64,000 bases of DNA from Eshraghiella sp964414835 (GCA_964414835.1 CAYPWY010000002.1:1-64000), one strand, 5' to 3'. Shown: positions 33,451 to 41,926, counted from the stretch's first letter. Numbers and translations are program-made. Notes: generated from the sequence alone by a model not told the origin.

Positions 33451-34237
33451 GGTTATAAATGCAGTTAAAGTGTTCGCTGCCGGAACCCCCAATGAATTTA
33501 AAGCGCTTAACGGACTTAACCTTAAGCTTGAGGACGGCGAGTTTGTCACAATTATAGGCTCTAACGGAGCGGGGAAGTCAACTCTTTTCAATGCAATATG
33601 CGGCAACTTCTGGCTTGACAGCGGACATATAATTCTTGATGGTGAGGATATATCTTATAAATCCGAGCATAAAAGAGCCCGCAAAATAGGACGTATTTTT
33701 CAGGACCCGATGAAGGGTACCGCACCTAACCTTACAATAGAAGAGAATCTTGCTCTTGCTTATTCCAGAAGCAAGAGAGGAGGTCTGGCTCCTGCCATAA
33801 CCAAATCAGAACGCATTATGTTCAAAGAAGCTCTTGCTGATTTTAATATGGGTCTTGAGGACAGAATACATACGAAGGTAGGACTGCTTTCAGGCGGTCA
33901 GCGTCAGGTTGTCACCCTTCTTATGGCGACTTTGGTTCCTCCAAGTCTGCTTCTTCTGGATGAGCATACGGCGGCTCTTGACCCTGCCACAGCCGAGAAG
34001 GTTATGACCATAACCAAGGATATAGTTGGGAAAAACCATCTTACGACTCTTATGATTACACATAATGTTAAGTCGGCACTTGAAACGGGAAACAGGACGA
34101 TTATGCTGGATGCGGGAAATATCATTTTTGATATGGATGCAGAAGAGCGCCGGGGGATGACGGTGGAGGAGCTTATGAAGCGTTACTCCGGCAAAAAACA
34201 CGAAGAATTTGACAGCGATAGAGTTATATTCAGTTAA
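33443..34237 (+). CDS. ABC transporter ATP-binding protein, TrpZ type
   Basis: A 264-residue ABC ATPase with Walker A GSNGAGKST, Q-loop RIFQDPMKG, signature LLSGGQRQ and Walker B LLLLDEHTAALD. The H in place of P after DE in Walker B (DEH) is the form usual in this permease class. It starts at ATG 33443 (GGAGGG upstream), inside the end of the permease gene. It powers import of the substrate bound by the lipoprotein at 31427. Confidence 0.9.
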   Translation: MLEVINAVKVFAAGTPNEFKALNGLNLKLEDGEFVTIIGSNGAGKSTLFNAICGNFWLDSGHIILDGEDISYKSEHKRARKIGRIFQDPMKGTAPNLTIEENLALAYSRSKRGGLAPAITKSERIMFKEALADFNMGLEDRIHTKVGLLSGGQRQVVTLLMATLVPPSLLLLDEHTAALDPATAEKVMTITKDIVGKNHLTTLMITHNVKSALETGNRTIMLDAGNIIFDMDAEERRGMTVEELMKRYSGKKHEEFDSDRVIFS

Positions 34238-34280
34238 AAATACCTCAGATGACATACATATGTCACCTGAGGTATTTCTT
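34238..34280. terminator. Bidirectional terminator
   Basis: AAATACCTCA (34238-34247) pairs with TGAGGTATTT (34268-34277), with an inner TGACATA/TATGTCA stem, followed by CTTTT. It ends the importer operon; on the minus strand the A-rich left flank supplies Ts for the convergent gene at 34296. Confidence 0.75.
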
Positions 34281-34295
34281 TTATATATAATCCGT

Positions 34296-35006
34296 TTATA
34301 TATATATAATTCCAAGAATAAGAAAAAGTGCAACGAAAACGCAGCCTATTATGTTAAGCACAAGTGCGGTCTTAGCCTTGGAGCTTCCGTCCGTAAGCTT
34401 GATTGCTTTGTTAGCCTGAACAATACCGAATATAGCAAGAACTATGAAAAGGTATCCAAATGAAAGGAAAAATCCGGTTGAAAGAAGTATTATAAGGTTA
34501 ATTGCTGATAAAGCGCAAAGAATAATACCTATTACAAGAGGAGCAGTAGCTGCCTTGTCGTCACGGTATCCTTTAACATTCATTACATTGCCCTGAGGTA
34601 CCTGTCCCTGAGGTACAGAGTTAGGCTGAGGCTGAATGCCTGCTGCAGCCTGCGGATTTTCGATATACTGCTGCTGCATCAGGTAATTGATAAACTGATC
34701 GATTTTATTCTTGATAGCGCTTTTTACAGCCCATCCATATGCGCCCGGCTGATCCACACCGATTTCTTTTTTTCCGGCCTTGAACCATGATTCAATATGA
34801 AATGCACCGTTCTGATAAAAAATTTTAACATAATCTTTAGTTGTGACAAAACCGTCGCCTGCTACAAATACGTTGGGTTCACCATTATTATAATTAATTG
34901 ATGAGTATCCGTTGCGGTTAAGCCAGTCAGTTATTACATGGCTGATTACATCGTCAGGCATATTAAGTTGTATATCTCTGACATATCTTGTATTAGCTTT
35001 TGCCAT
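34296..35006 (-). CDS. Hypothetical membrane protein
   Basis: A 236-residue protein in three parts. A soluble N-terminal region (about 1-115) has NGYSSINYNNGEPNVFVAGD and WFKAGKKEIG, a Gln/Pro-rich linker (about 115-150) follows, and the C-terminal half has three hydrophobic spans ending in a DUF4190-like stretch. I do not recognise a named family for the N-terminal part. GGGAGGTG precedes the ATG, with a good promoter upstream. It stands alone; function unknown. Confidence 0.75.
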   Translation of the reverse strand: MAKANTRYVRDIQLNMPDDVISHVITDWLNRNGYSSINYNNGEPNVFVAGDGFVTTKDYVKIFYQNGAFHIESWFKAGKKEIGVDQPGAYGWAVKSAIKNKIDQFINYLMQQQYIENPQAAAGIQPQPNSVPQGQVPQGNVMNVKGYRDDKAATAPLVIGIILCALSAINLIILLSTGFFLSFGYLFIVLAIFGIVQANKAIKLTDGSSKAKTALVLNIIGCVFVALFLILGIIYI

Positions 35007-35083
35007 TCTATGGCACCTCCCTATATGTGTTTGTGTGCTGCCGCATCAAGAATTTGCTTCATTAAAGCGACAGTTCGGTTTTT

Positions 35084-35112
35084 ATTATAACAATAAATCT
35101 GCAAGAAAACAA
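35084..35112 (-). promoter_or_regulatory. Promoter of the hypothetical membrane protein
   Basis: On the minus strand TTGTTT (plus 35107-35112) and TATAAT (plus 35084-35089) are 17 nt apart. Confidence 0.55.
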
Positions 35113-35167
35113 TAAAAAAATGTAATTAAATACATATAAAAAACAAGTTAAAATATAAGATTAAAAA

Positions 35168-35196
35168 TTGACATTTAAATGTCTTAATGATATTAT
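35168..35196 (+). promoter_or_regulatory. coaD promoter with palindrome on the -35 box
   Basis: TTGACA (35168-35173) and TATTAT (35191-35196) have a 17-nt spacer. A perfect 14-bp palindrome, GACATTTAAATGTC (35170-35183), overlaps the -35 box and part of the spacer, so a repressor there would block polymerase. The regulator is unknown. Confidence 0.7.
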
Positions 35197-35203
35197 GTAT
35201 AAA

Positions 35204-35337
35204 TAGGTAGTATGTCTGTTATTTTGGGCTAAAAGATTGTTAAAAAAATAACATACTTGCCTGATATGCCGCAAAGTAAAGTCTTTCGGCACTTATTAAC
35301 ACAGCCCCCACATAGAAGCGGGCAGTCAGGAGAACAG
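35204..35337 (+). promoter_or_regulatory. Structured coaD leader with a Rex-like site
   Basis: The first hairpin pairs AGGTAGTATG...GTTATTTT (35204-35225) with AAAATAAC...ATACTTGCCT (to about 35264). A second pairs GCCG-C-AAAG with CTTT-C-GGC around 35270-35300. CCTGA near 35262 can pair with TCAGG, which overlaps the coaD ribosome-binding site AGGAG. Within the leader TTGTTAA-AAAA-ATAACAT (35237-35254) matches 12 of the 14 fixed positions of the Rex consensus. I do not recognise a known riboswitch class. Confidence 0.5.
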
Positions 35338-35814
35338 ATGATAGCAATTTATCCGGGGAGCTTTGATCCTGTGACTTTAGGACATCTGGACATTATCCGT
35401 AGAAGTGCCGGTATAGTTGATGAACTTATAGTCGGAATATTGGTTAATAACAGTAAAAAACCTATGTTTACTATGGATGAACGTCTGGAGATGCTCCGAG
35501 AATCAGTCAGGGATATTCCTAATGTAAGGGTTAAGACCTTTGAGGGAATGACTATTGATTTTGCCAGGGCCAATAACGCCAAGGTGATAATAAGGGGACT
35601 GCGGGTTATATCGGACTACGAGACCGAGATGCAGATAGCGCAGGTCAACAGAAGTATTGACCCGTCAATAGAGACGATGTTTCTTTCAACAGGACTGGAG
35701 TATTCCTTCTTAAGTTCTACAATAGCTAAAGAAGTGGCATTCTATGATGCAGGTGTTGAGAAACTCGTACCGCCAATCGTTGTTAGTAAATTTAAAGAAA
35801 AATATAATAAGTAA
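35338..35814 (+). CDS. coaD: Pantetheine-phosphate adenylyltransferase
   Basis: It adds AMP to 4'-phosphopantetheine, the penultimate step of coenzyme A synthesis. The nucleotidyltransferase motif GSFDPVTLGHLDI, the RGLR region and the C-terminal SSTIAKE motif are present in a normal 158-residue protein. ATG 35338 begins MIAIYPGSFDP, preceded by CAGGAGA; the frame is open to 35257 but that part is leader. The thiolase gene of the butyrate operon begins 24 nt after its stop, linking CoA supply with a CoA-dependent pathway. Confidence 0.95.
   Translation: MIAIYPGSFDPVTLGHLDIIRRSAGIVDELIVGILVNNSKKPMFTMDERLEMLRESVRDIPNVRVKTFEGMTIDFARANNAKVIIRGLRVISDYETEMQIAQVNRSIDPSIETMFLSTGLEYSFLSSTIAKEVAFYDAGVEKLVPPIVVSKFKEKYNK
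35780..35808 (+). promoter_or_regulatory. Internal promoter for the butyrate operon
   Basis: Inside the last codons of coaD, TTGTTA (35780-35785) and TATAAT (35803-35808) are 17 nt apart, 30 nt before the thl ATG. It would drive thl onward independently of coaD. Confidence 0.55.
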
Positions 35815-35838
35815 CATTTTTAAGGAGGATTTTTTAAA

Positions 35839-37017
35839 ATGGCTAAAAAAATCGTTTTAGCAGGCGCTTGCCGTACTGCAATCGGAACAATGGGAGGAGC
35901 ATTAAGCTCAATTCCTGCTGTTGACCTTGGAGCAATCGTAATTAAGGAGGCTCTTAACAGAGCAGGAGTTCCTGCCGACAAAGTTGACCATGTATATATG
36001 GGTTGTGTAATTCAGGCAGGACTGGGACAGAATGTGGCTCGTCAGGCTACAATTAAGGCAGGTCTTCCTATTGAGACAACCGCAGTTACAGTTAACGTTG
36101 TATGCGGTTCAGGTCTTAACTGTGTCAATATGGCAGCACAGATGATTGAAGCAGGAGATGCAGATATTGTTGTTGCAGGCGGTATGGAAAGCATGTCAAG
36201 AGCACCTTTCGCTCTTCCTAACGCACGTTTCGGATATAGAATGAACAATGGCGTTTTAGTTGATACGATGATTAAGGATGCTCTTTGGGATGCATTCAAC
36301 GATTATCATATGATTAAGACAGCTGACAATATCTGTGAGCAGTGGGGACTTACAAGAGAAGAACTCGACGAGTTCGCTGTAAACAGTCAGAATAAAGCAG
36401 AGAAAGCTATCGCAGAAGGCAAATTCAAAGATGAGATAGTTCCTGTTGAAGTTAAGCAGAAAAAGAACACAGTTATTGTTGATACAGACGAGGGACCACG
36501 TCCGGGAACTACCGTTGAAGGTCTTGCAAAGCTTCGCGCAATCAATCCTGACGGATTTGTCACAGCAGGTAATGCTTCAGGTATTAACGATGGTGCAGCA
36601 GCAATTGTTGTTATGTCAGAGGAGAAGGCTAAGGAACTGGGCGTTAAGCCGATGGCTACATGGGTGGCAGGAGCACTTGGCGGAGTTGACCCTTCAATTA
36701 TGGGTATCGGACCGGTTGCTTCTACGAAGAAGGTTCTTGCCAAGACCGGACTTTCAATTGATGATATTGACCTTATTGAGGCTAACGAGGCATTCGCTGC
36801 TCAGTCAATCGCAGTAGGAAAAGACCTTGGATTCAACCCTGACAAGCTCAATGTTAACGGTGGAGCTATTGCACTGGGACATCCGGTTGGTGCTTCAGGA
36901 TGCCGTATCCTTGTAACCCTTCTTCATGAAATGCAGAAGAGAGATGCCAAGAAAGGTCTTGCTACACTTTGTATCGGCGGTGGAATGGGCTGCTCAACAA
37001 TAGTTGAACGTGACTAA
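35839..37017 (+). CDS. thl: Acetyl-CoA acetyltransferase (thiolase)
   Basis: It condenses two acetyl-CoA to acetoacetyl-CoA, the first step to butyrate. The nucleophile cysteine lies in NVVCGSGLNCVNMA (near residue 90), and the other catalytic residues are in GHPVGASGCRI and CIGGGMGCS near the C-terminus. The 392-residue length is typical of biosynthetic thiolases. AAGGAGG precedes the ATG. First of six butyrate genes. Confidence 0.96.
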   Translation: MAKKIVLAGACRTAIGTMGGALSSIPAVDLGAIVIKEALNRAGVPADKVDHVYMGCVIQAGLGQNVARQATIKAGLPIETTAVTVNVVCGSGLNCVNMAAQMIEAGDADIVVAGGMESMSRAPFALPNARFGYRMNNGVLVDTMIKDALWDAFNDYHMIKTADNICEQWGLTREELDEFAVNSQNKAEKAIAEGKFKDEIVPVEVKQKKNTVIVDTDEGPRPGTTVEGLAKLRAINPDGFVTAGNASGINDGAAAIVVMSEEKAKELGVKPMATWVAGALGGVDPSIMGIGPVASTKKVLAKTGLSIDDIDLIEANEAFAAQSIAVGKDLGFNPDKLNVNGGAIALGHPVGASGCRILVTLLHEMQKRDAKKGLATLCIGGGMGCSTIVERD

Positions 37018-37031
37018 TAAGAATGTAATAC

Positions 37032-37061
37032 TGACAGGCGGAGGACTGCTTTCGCCTGTCA
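37032..37061 (+). other. Hairpin between thl and crt
   Basis: TGACAGGCG (37032-37040) pairs perfectly with CGCCTGTCA (37053-37061). The following sequence, TAAATATATTT, is not a real T run, so transcription probably continues; it may stabilise or separate the thl message. Confidence 0.6.
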
Positions 37062-37092
37062 TAAATATATTTATATTAAGGAGATTATTACA

Positions 37093-37884
37093 ATGGAATT
37101 TGTTACATATGAAGTTGAAGGCGCTGTCGGTCTTATTACAATCAACCGTCCACAGGCACTTAATGCGCTTAACAGTCAGGTCCTTGAAGAGCTTGACGCA
37201 GCATTTTCGGCAGTTGATGTTAACACTGTAAGATGTCTTATTTTGACAGGTGCAGGTGAAAAATCATTTGTTGCAGGCGCAGATATTGGAGAGATGAGCA
37301 CACTGACTAAGGCAGAGGGTGAAGCTTTCGGAAAGAAGGGCAATGATGTTTTCCGCAAGATTGAGACATTCCCAATTCCTGTAATTGCTGCAATCAACGG
37401 TTTTGCACTTGGCGGCGGATGTGAGATTTCAATGAGCTGCGACATCAGAATATGTTCGGAAAATGCAGTTTTCGGACAGCCTGAGGTAGGCCTTGGAATA
37501 ACACCTGGTTTTGGCGGAACACAGAGACTTGCCAGAATCGTAGGTGTTGGAAAAGCAAAGGAAATGATTTACGGTGCGCGTAATATCAAGGCTGACGAGG
37601 CATACAGAATAGGTCTTGTAAATAATGTATATCCGCTTGAGGAGCTTATACCGGCTGCTAAGAAGCTGGCTTCAATTATTGCGGCAAATGCACCTATTGC
37701 AGTGCGCAACTGTAAGAAGGCTATTAACGATGGTCTTCAGGTAAATATGGATGAAGCTATTGTTATTGAAGAGAAGCTTTTCGGTGACTGCTTTGAGACG
37801 GAAGACCAGAAAGCGGGAATGGGTAATTTCCTTGAGAAAGACAAAGAAAAGAAACTCAAGGTTGTACCATTTAAGAACTGCTAA
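37093..37884 (+). CDS. crt: 3-hydroxybutyryl-CoA dehydratase (crotonase)
   Basis: It removes water from 3-hydroxybutyryl-CoA to give crotonyl-CoA. The enoyl-CoA hydratase fold is clear: FVAGADIGEM for the oxyanion site, ALGGGCEISMSCDIRI, and the catalytic glutamates in NAVFGQPEVGLGITPGFGGTQRL. It has 263 residues, a normal length. AAGGAG precedes the ATG. It lies between thl and hbd. Confidence 0.95.
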   Translation: MEFVTYEVEGAVGLITINRPQALNALNSQVLEELDAAFSAVDVNTVRCLILTGAGEKSFVAGADIGEMSTLTKAEGEAFGKKGNDVFRKIETFPIPVIAAINGFALGGGCEISMSCDIRICSENAVFGQPEVGLGITPGFGGTQRLARIVGVGKAKEMIYGARNIKADEAYRIGLVNNVYPLEELIPAAKKLASIIAANAPIAVRNCKKAINDGLQVNMDEAIVIEEKLFGDCFETEDQKAGMGNFLEKDKEKKLKVVPFKNC

Positions 37885-37924
37885 TCTGCATAAGCTAATT
37901 ATCACAGCTGTTTAATGCATAAGC

Positions 37925-37953
37925 TTGAACAATACTGTGAACAATCATATTAT
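37925..37953 (+). promoter_or_regulatory. Possible internal promoter before hbd
   Basis: TTGAAC (37925-37930) and TATTAT (37948-37953) are 17 nt apart in a 96-nt gap. A 10-bp direct repeat, TGCATAAGCT, is at 37887-37896 and 37916-37925, and TCACAG/CTGTGA arms flank the centre (37902-37907, 37935-37940). Confidence 0.4.
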
Positions 37954-37980
37954 TTTATTATTTTTTAGGAGGAATATCTA

Positions 37981-38820
37981 ATGAAGGTAGGTATTATCGG
38001 TGCAGGAACAATGGGTTCCGGAATCGCACAGGCTTTCGCACAGACAGAAGGTTATGAAGTATGTCTCTGCGACATTAACAATGAGTTTGCTGCTAACGGC
38101 AAAAATAAGATTGCAAAAGGTCTTGAGAGACTTGTAGCCAAGGAAAAAATGACACAGGAGGCTGCTGATGCAATTCTTAACAAGATTACAACAGGTACAA
38201 AGGAAATCTGCACAGACTGTGACCTTATTGTAGAGGCTGCTCTTGAAAATATGGAAATTAAGAAGCAGACATTCAAGGAGTTACAGGATATATGCAAGAA
38301 GGATGCTATGTTTGCTACAAACACATCTTCACTTTCAATCACTGAAATTGCTGCGGGACTTGACAGACCTGTAATCGGTATGCATTTCTTCAATCCGGCT
38401 CCTGTTATGAAGCTTGTTGAGGTTATCAAGGGCGAGAATACACCTGATGAGATGAAGGACAAGATTGTTGCTATTTCAGAAGAAATCGGAAAGACTCCTG
38501 TTGAAGTTAACGAGGCAGCCGGCTTCGTTGTTAACAGAATACTTATTCCTATGATTAACGAAGCAGTTGGCATTGTTGCTGACGGAGTTGCATCAGTTGA
38601 GGGTGTTGACACAGCTATGAAGCTTGGTGCAAATCATCCAATGGGACCTCTTGCACTTGGCGACCTTGTAGGTCTTGATATCTGCCTTGCAATTATGAAC
38701 GTATTATATGATGAGACAGGAGACCCTAAGTATCGTCCGCATCCGCTTCTCAAGAAGATGGTTCGCGCCGGAAAGTTAGGAAGAAAGACAGGAATCGGTT
38801 TCTACGATTACTCAAAATAA
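37981..38820 (+). CDS. hbd: 3-hydroxybutyryl-CoA dehydrogenase
   Basis: It reduces acetoacetyl-CoA to 3-hydroxybutyryl-CoA with NAD(P)H. The Rossmann motif GIIGAGTMGSGIAQA is at the N-terminus, the catalytic HFFNPAPVMKLVEVI is near residue 140, and the C-terminal dimerisation domain includes NRILIPMINEA. It has 279 residues, a normal length. AGGAGG precedes the ATG. Located upstream of bcd in the butyrate operon. Confidence 0.96.
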   Translation: MKVGIIGAGTMGSGIAQAFAQTEGYEVCLCDINNEFAANGKNKIAKGLERLVAKEKMTQEAADAILNKITTGTKEICTDCDLIVEAALENMEIKKQTFKELQDICKKDAMFATNTSSLSITEIAAGLDRPVIGMHFFNPAPVMKLVEVIKGENTPDEMKDKIVAISEEIGKTPVEVNEAAGFVVNRILIPMINEAVGIVADGVASVEGVDTAMKLGANHPMGPLALGDLVGLDICLAIMNVLYDETGDPKYRPHPLLKKMVRAGKLGRKTGIGFYDYSK

Positions 38821-38841
38821 ATTTATGGAGGAATTATAATC

Positions 38842-39996
38842 ATGGATTTTGCATTTGATAAAAAACATGAGATGGCGAGAAGTCTTTTCAAAGAATTCGC
38901 TGAAAATGAAGTAAAACCTCTCGCTCAGGAAGTTGACGAGACAGAAAAGTTCCCTAGAGATACTGTTGCGAAGATGCAGAAATTAGGATTTATGGGAATT
39001 CCTATACCAAAGGAGTATGGCGGACAGGGTTGTGACCCTATTACATATGTTATGTGTGTGGAAGAGTTGTCAAAGGTCTGCGGTACTACCGGTGTTATTG
39101 TGTCTGCACACACATCACTTTGCGCCGACCCTATTATGACATACGGTACAGAAGAGCAGAAGAAGAAATATCTTGTACCGCTTGCCAACGGAACAAAGCT
39201 TGGTGCTTTCGGTCTTACAGAGCCGGGTGCAGGTACTGATGCGCAGGGCTGCCAGACTAAGGCTGTTCTTGACGGAGACCAGTGGGTACTTAACGGTTCA
39301 AAGTGCTTTATCACCAACGGTAAAGAGGCTGACATCTATATTATCATAGCTGTAACAAGTGTTACAGAGGACAAAAAAGGTCGTAAGAAAAAGAATTTCT
39401 CAGCATTTATCGTTGAGAAAGACGCTCCTGGCTTTACATTCGGTACCAAGGAGAAAAAGATGGGTATCCGTGGCTCAGCAACATATGAACTTATTTTCCA
39501 GGATTGCAGAATCCCTAAGGAAAATCTTCTGGGACCTGAAGGAAGAGGTTTCCCAATCGCAATGCACACACTTGACGGCGGTCGTATCGGTATTGCTGCT
39601 CAGGCACTTGGTATTGCAGAGGGAGCTCTTGAGACGACAATCAACTATGTAAAAGAAAGAAAACAGTTCGGACGTTCAATCGCAGCACAGCAGAATACAC
39701 AGTTTGTACTTGCTGATATGGCTACTAAGGTTGAGGCTGCTAAACTGCTTGTATACAAAGCTGCAATGGCTAAGGCTACACAGAAGACATACTCTTTTGA
39801 GGCAGCTCAGGCTAAGCTTTTTGCCGCAGAGGTAGCTATGGAGGTTACTACTAAGGCAGTTCAGTTGCATGGTGGATACGGTTACATCAGAGAGTATGAT
39901 GTTGAACGTATGATGAGAGATGCTAAGATTACAGAGATTTATGAAGGTACTTCAGAAGTCCAGAGAATGGTAATCTCAGGTACTTTACTTAAATAA
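38842..39996 (+). CDS. bcd: Butyryl-CoA dehydrogenase
   Basis: A 384-residue FAD acyl-CoA dehydrogenase that reduces crotonyl-CoA to butyryl-CoA. Family motifs FGLTEPGAGTDAQG, CFITNG, the RKQFGRSIAAQQ region and the C-terminal GGYGYIREYDVERMMRDAKITEIYEGTSE with the catalytic glutamate are present. With EtfB and EtfA encoded directly downstream it forms the Bcd-Etf complex, which couples crotonyl-CoA reduction by NADH to ferredoxin reduction (electron bifurcation, established in Clostridia). Confidence 0.96.
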   Translation: MDFAFDKKHEMARSLFKEFAENEVKPLAQEVDETEKFPRDTVAKMQKLGFMGIPIPKEYGGQGCDPITYVMCVEELSKVCGTTGVIVSAHTSLCADPIMTYGTEEQKKKYLVPLANGTKLGAFGLTEPGAGTDAQGCQTKAVLDGDQWVLNGSKCFITNGKEADIYIIIAVTSVTEDKKGRKKKNFSAFIVEKDAPGFTFGTKEKKMGIRGSATYELIFQDCRIPKENLLGPEGRGFPIAMHTLDGGRIGIAAQALGIAEGALETTINYVKERKQFGRSIAAQQNTQFVLADMATKVEAAKLLVYKAAMAKATQKTYSFEAAQAKLFAAEVAMEVTTKAVQLHGGYGYIREYDVERMMRDAKITEIYEGTSEVQRMVISGTLLK

Positions 39997-40019
39997 TCTA
40001 ATAGAAGGAGTGAATAACC

Positions 40020-40805
40020 GTGAAAATTGTAGTATGTATTAAGCAGGTTCCTGATACTAAGGGCGGTGTTAAGTTTAATCCGGACGGAACACTTGACAGA
40101 GCAGCAATGCTTACAATCATGAACCCTGATGATAAAGCCGGTCTTGAAGCAGCACTTAGATTAAAGGATCAGTATGGTGCAGAAGTTACCGTACTTACAA
40201 TGGGTCTTCCAAAGGCAGAGGATGTTCTCCGTGAAGCTATGGCTATGGGTGCAGACAAGGGTATTCTTGTAACAGACAGAGTTCTCGGTGGTGCAGACAC
40301 ATGGGCAACTTCAACTACTATTGCAGGTGCCATAAGAAATCTTGAGTATGACTTGATAATCACAGGACGTCAGGCTATTGACGGTGATACAGCACAGGTT
40401 GGTCCTCAGATTTCCGAGCATCTTGGAATTCCTGTTATTTCATATGCACAGGATATTAAAATCGATGGTGACAGCGTAATCGTTGAACGTCAGTTCGAGG
40501 ACAGATACCATGTGCTTAAGGCTAAAATGCCATGTCTCATTACAGCTCTTGCAGAGCTTAATGAGCCTCGTTATATGACACCGGGCGGAGTTTTTGATGC
40601 CTGGGACAAAGAGATTACAGTATGGGGAAGAGCTGACCTTAAGGATGTAGATGATGCAAACCTTGGACTCAAAGGCTCACCTACTAAGATTGCCAAGGCT
40701 TCTGACAAGGTTCGTAAGGGCGCAGGAGAGAAGGTTGCCTTCGATTCGGCAGACGAGTCAGTTGCATATATTATGGGCAAGTTAAAAGAGAAACATGTAA
40801 TCTAA
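40020..40805 (+). CDS. etfB: Electron transfer flavoprotein subunit beta
   Basis: A 261-residue FMN/FAD-binding subunit that starts MKIVVCIKQVPDTKGG and has the ETF-beta pattern including AQVGPQISEHLGIP and a C-terminal GMP-like tail (LTKIAK-type residues GSPTKIAKAS). The start is GTG at 40020, with AGAAGGAG 9 nt upstream. It pairs with EtfA to pass electrons from NADH to Bcd and ferredoxin. Confidence 0.96.
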   Translation: MKIVVCIKQVPDTKGGVKFNPDGTLDRAAMLTIMNPDDKAGLEAALRLKDQYGAEVTVLTMGLPKAEDVLREAMAMGADKGILVTDRVLGGADTWATSTTIAGAIRNLEYDLIITGRQAIDGDTAQVGPQISEHLGIPVISYAQDIKIDGDSVIVERQFEDRYHVLKAKMPCLITALAELNEPRYMTPGGVFDAWDKEITVWGRADLKDVDDANLGLKGSPTKIAKASDKVRKGAGEKVAFDSADESVAYIMGKLKEKHVI

Positions 40806-40831
40806 ATATTAAAGGAAAAGTGGTGAAATAA

Positions 40832-41869
40832 ATGGCTTTAGAAGAATATAAAGGAGTTTTTATTTATGCTGAGCAGGTAGACAATCAGATTAGCAATATT
40901 GCTTACGAGTTACTTGGCAAGGCAAAAGACTTAGCAAATGAATTAAATACAGATGTATCTGCTGTACTTATCGGATCAGGCGTTAAAGCTCTTGCTGACA
41001 ATCTTGCAGTATATGGTGCGGATAGAGTTATTGTAGTTGACGACCCTGAACTTAAGGATTACAGAACAGAACCATATGCTCATGCGCTTGCATCAGTTAT
41101 CAATGAGTTTAAACCGGAGATTATGCTTGTAGGAGCTACGGCAATCGGTCGTGATTTAGGTCCTCGTGTATCAGCGAGAGTTGCAACAGGTCTTACAGCT
41201 GACTGTACATCCCTTGAAATCGGAGACTTCCCTCTTGCACCTATTGGAGGTCAGGAGCAGCTTCATAACCAGCTTCTTATGACACGTCCTGCGTTTGGCG
41301 GCAACACAATAGCAACAATTGCCTGCCCATACAACAGACCGCAGATGGCGACAGTAAGACCGGGAGTTATGCAGAAGATAGCGCCTATTGACGGAGCAAA
41401 GGCTAATGTGGTTGAGTTCAATCCTGGATTCACCCCGGATAATAAATATGTTGAAATTCTTGACATTGTCAAATCAGTTGTTGAGACAGTTGATATTTCA
41501 GAGGCAAAGATTCTTGTATCAGGCGGACGTGGAGTTGGAAGTGCAGAAAACTTCAAGCTTCTTGATGAACTTGCAGAGGTTCTCGGCGGAACAGTAAGCT
41601 GCTCTCGTGCGGTAGTAGATAACGGCTGGAAGCCAAAAGACCTTCAGGTAGGTCAGACAGGTAAGACAGTACGTCCTAGTGTATATTTTGCAATCGGTAT
41701 TTCAGGAGCTATTCAGCATACTGCAGGAATGGAAGAGTCAGACATTATAATTGCCATCAATAAGGATGAGTCAGCACCAATTTTTGATGTGGCTGATTAT
41801 GGTATTGTAGGCGACCTTAACAAGATTGTTCCTATGCTTACAGCACAGCTCAGAGAAGCAGTTAAATAA
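40832..41869 (+). CDS. etfA: Electron transfer flavoprotein subunit alpha
   Basis: A 345-residue ETF-alpha subunit. The FAD-binding C-terminal half has LVSGGRGVGSAENF, AVVDNGWKPKDLQVGQTGKTVRPSVYFAIGISGAIQH and AINKDESAPIFDVADYGIVGD. It is last in the thl-crt-hbd-bcd-etfB-etfA operon and partners EtfB. AAAGGAAAA precedes the ATG. Confidence 0.96.
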   Translation: MALEEYKGVFIYAEQVDNQISNIAYELLGKAKDLANELNTDVSAVLIGSGVKALADNLAVYGADRVIVVDDPELKDYRTEPYAHALASVINEFKPEIMLVGATAIGRDLGPRVSARVATGLTADCTSLEIGDFPLAPIGGQEQLHNQLLMTRPAFGGNTIATIACPYNRPQMATVRPGVMQKIAPIDGAKANVVEFNPGFTPDNKYVEILDIVKSVVETVDISEAKILVSGGRGVGSAENFKLLDELAEVLGGTVSCSRAVVDNGWKPKDLQVGQTGKTVRPSVYFAIGISGAIQHTAGMEESDIIIAINKDESAPIFDVADYGIVGDLNKIVPMLTAQLREAVK

Positions 41870-41887
41870 TTACTTTGGGTAATTTAA

Positions 41888-41926
41888 TGTTATGGCGGGC
41901 GGCCTTAAGCTGCCCGTCATTTAACA
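41888..41926 (+). terminator. Terminator of the butyrate operon
   Basis: TGTTATGGCGGGC (41888-41900) pairs with GCCCGTCATTTAACA (41912-41926), including one G-U pair and a small bulge, a long stable stem. The following run is short on Ts, so efficiency is uncertain. Confidence 0.6.
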
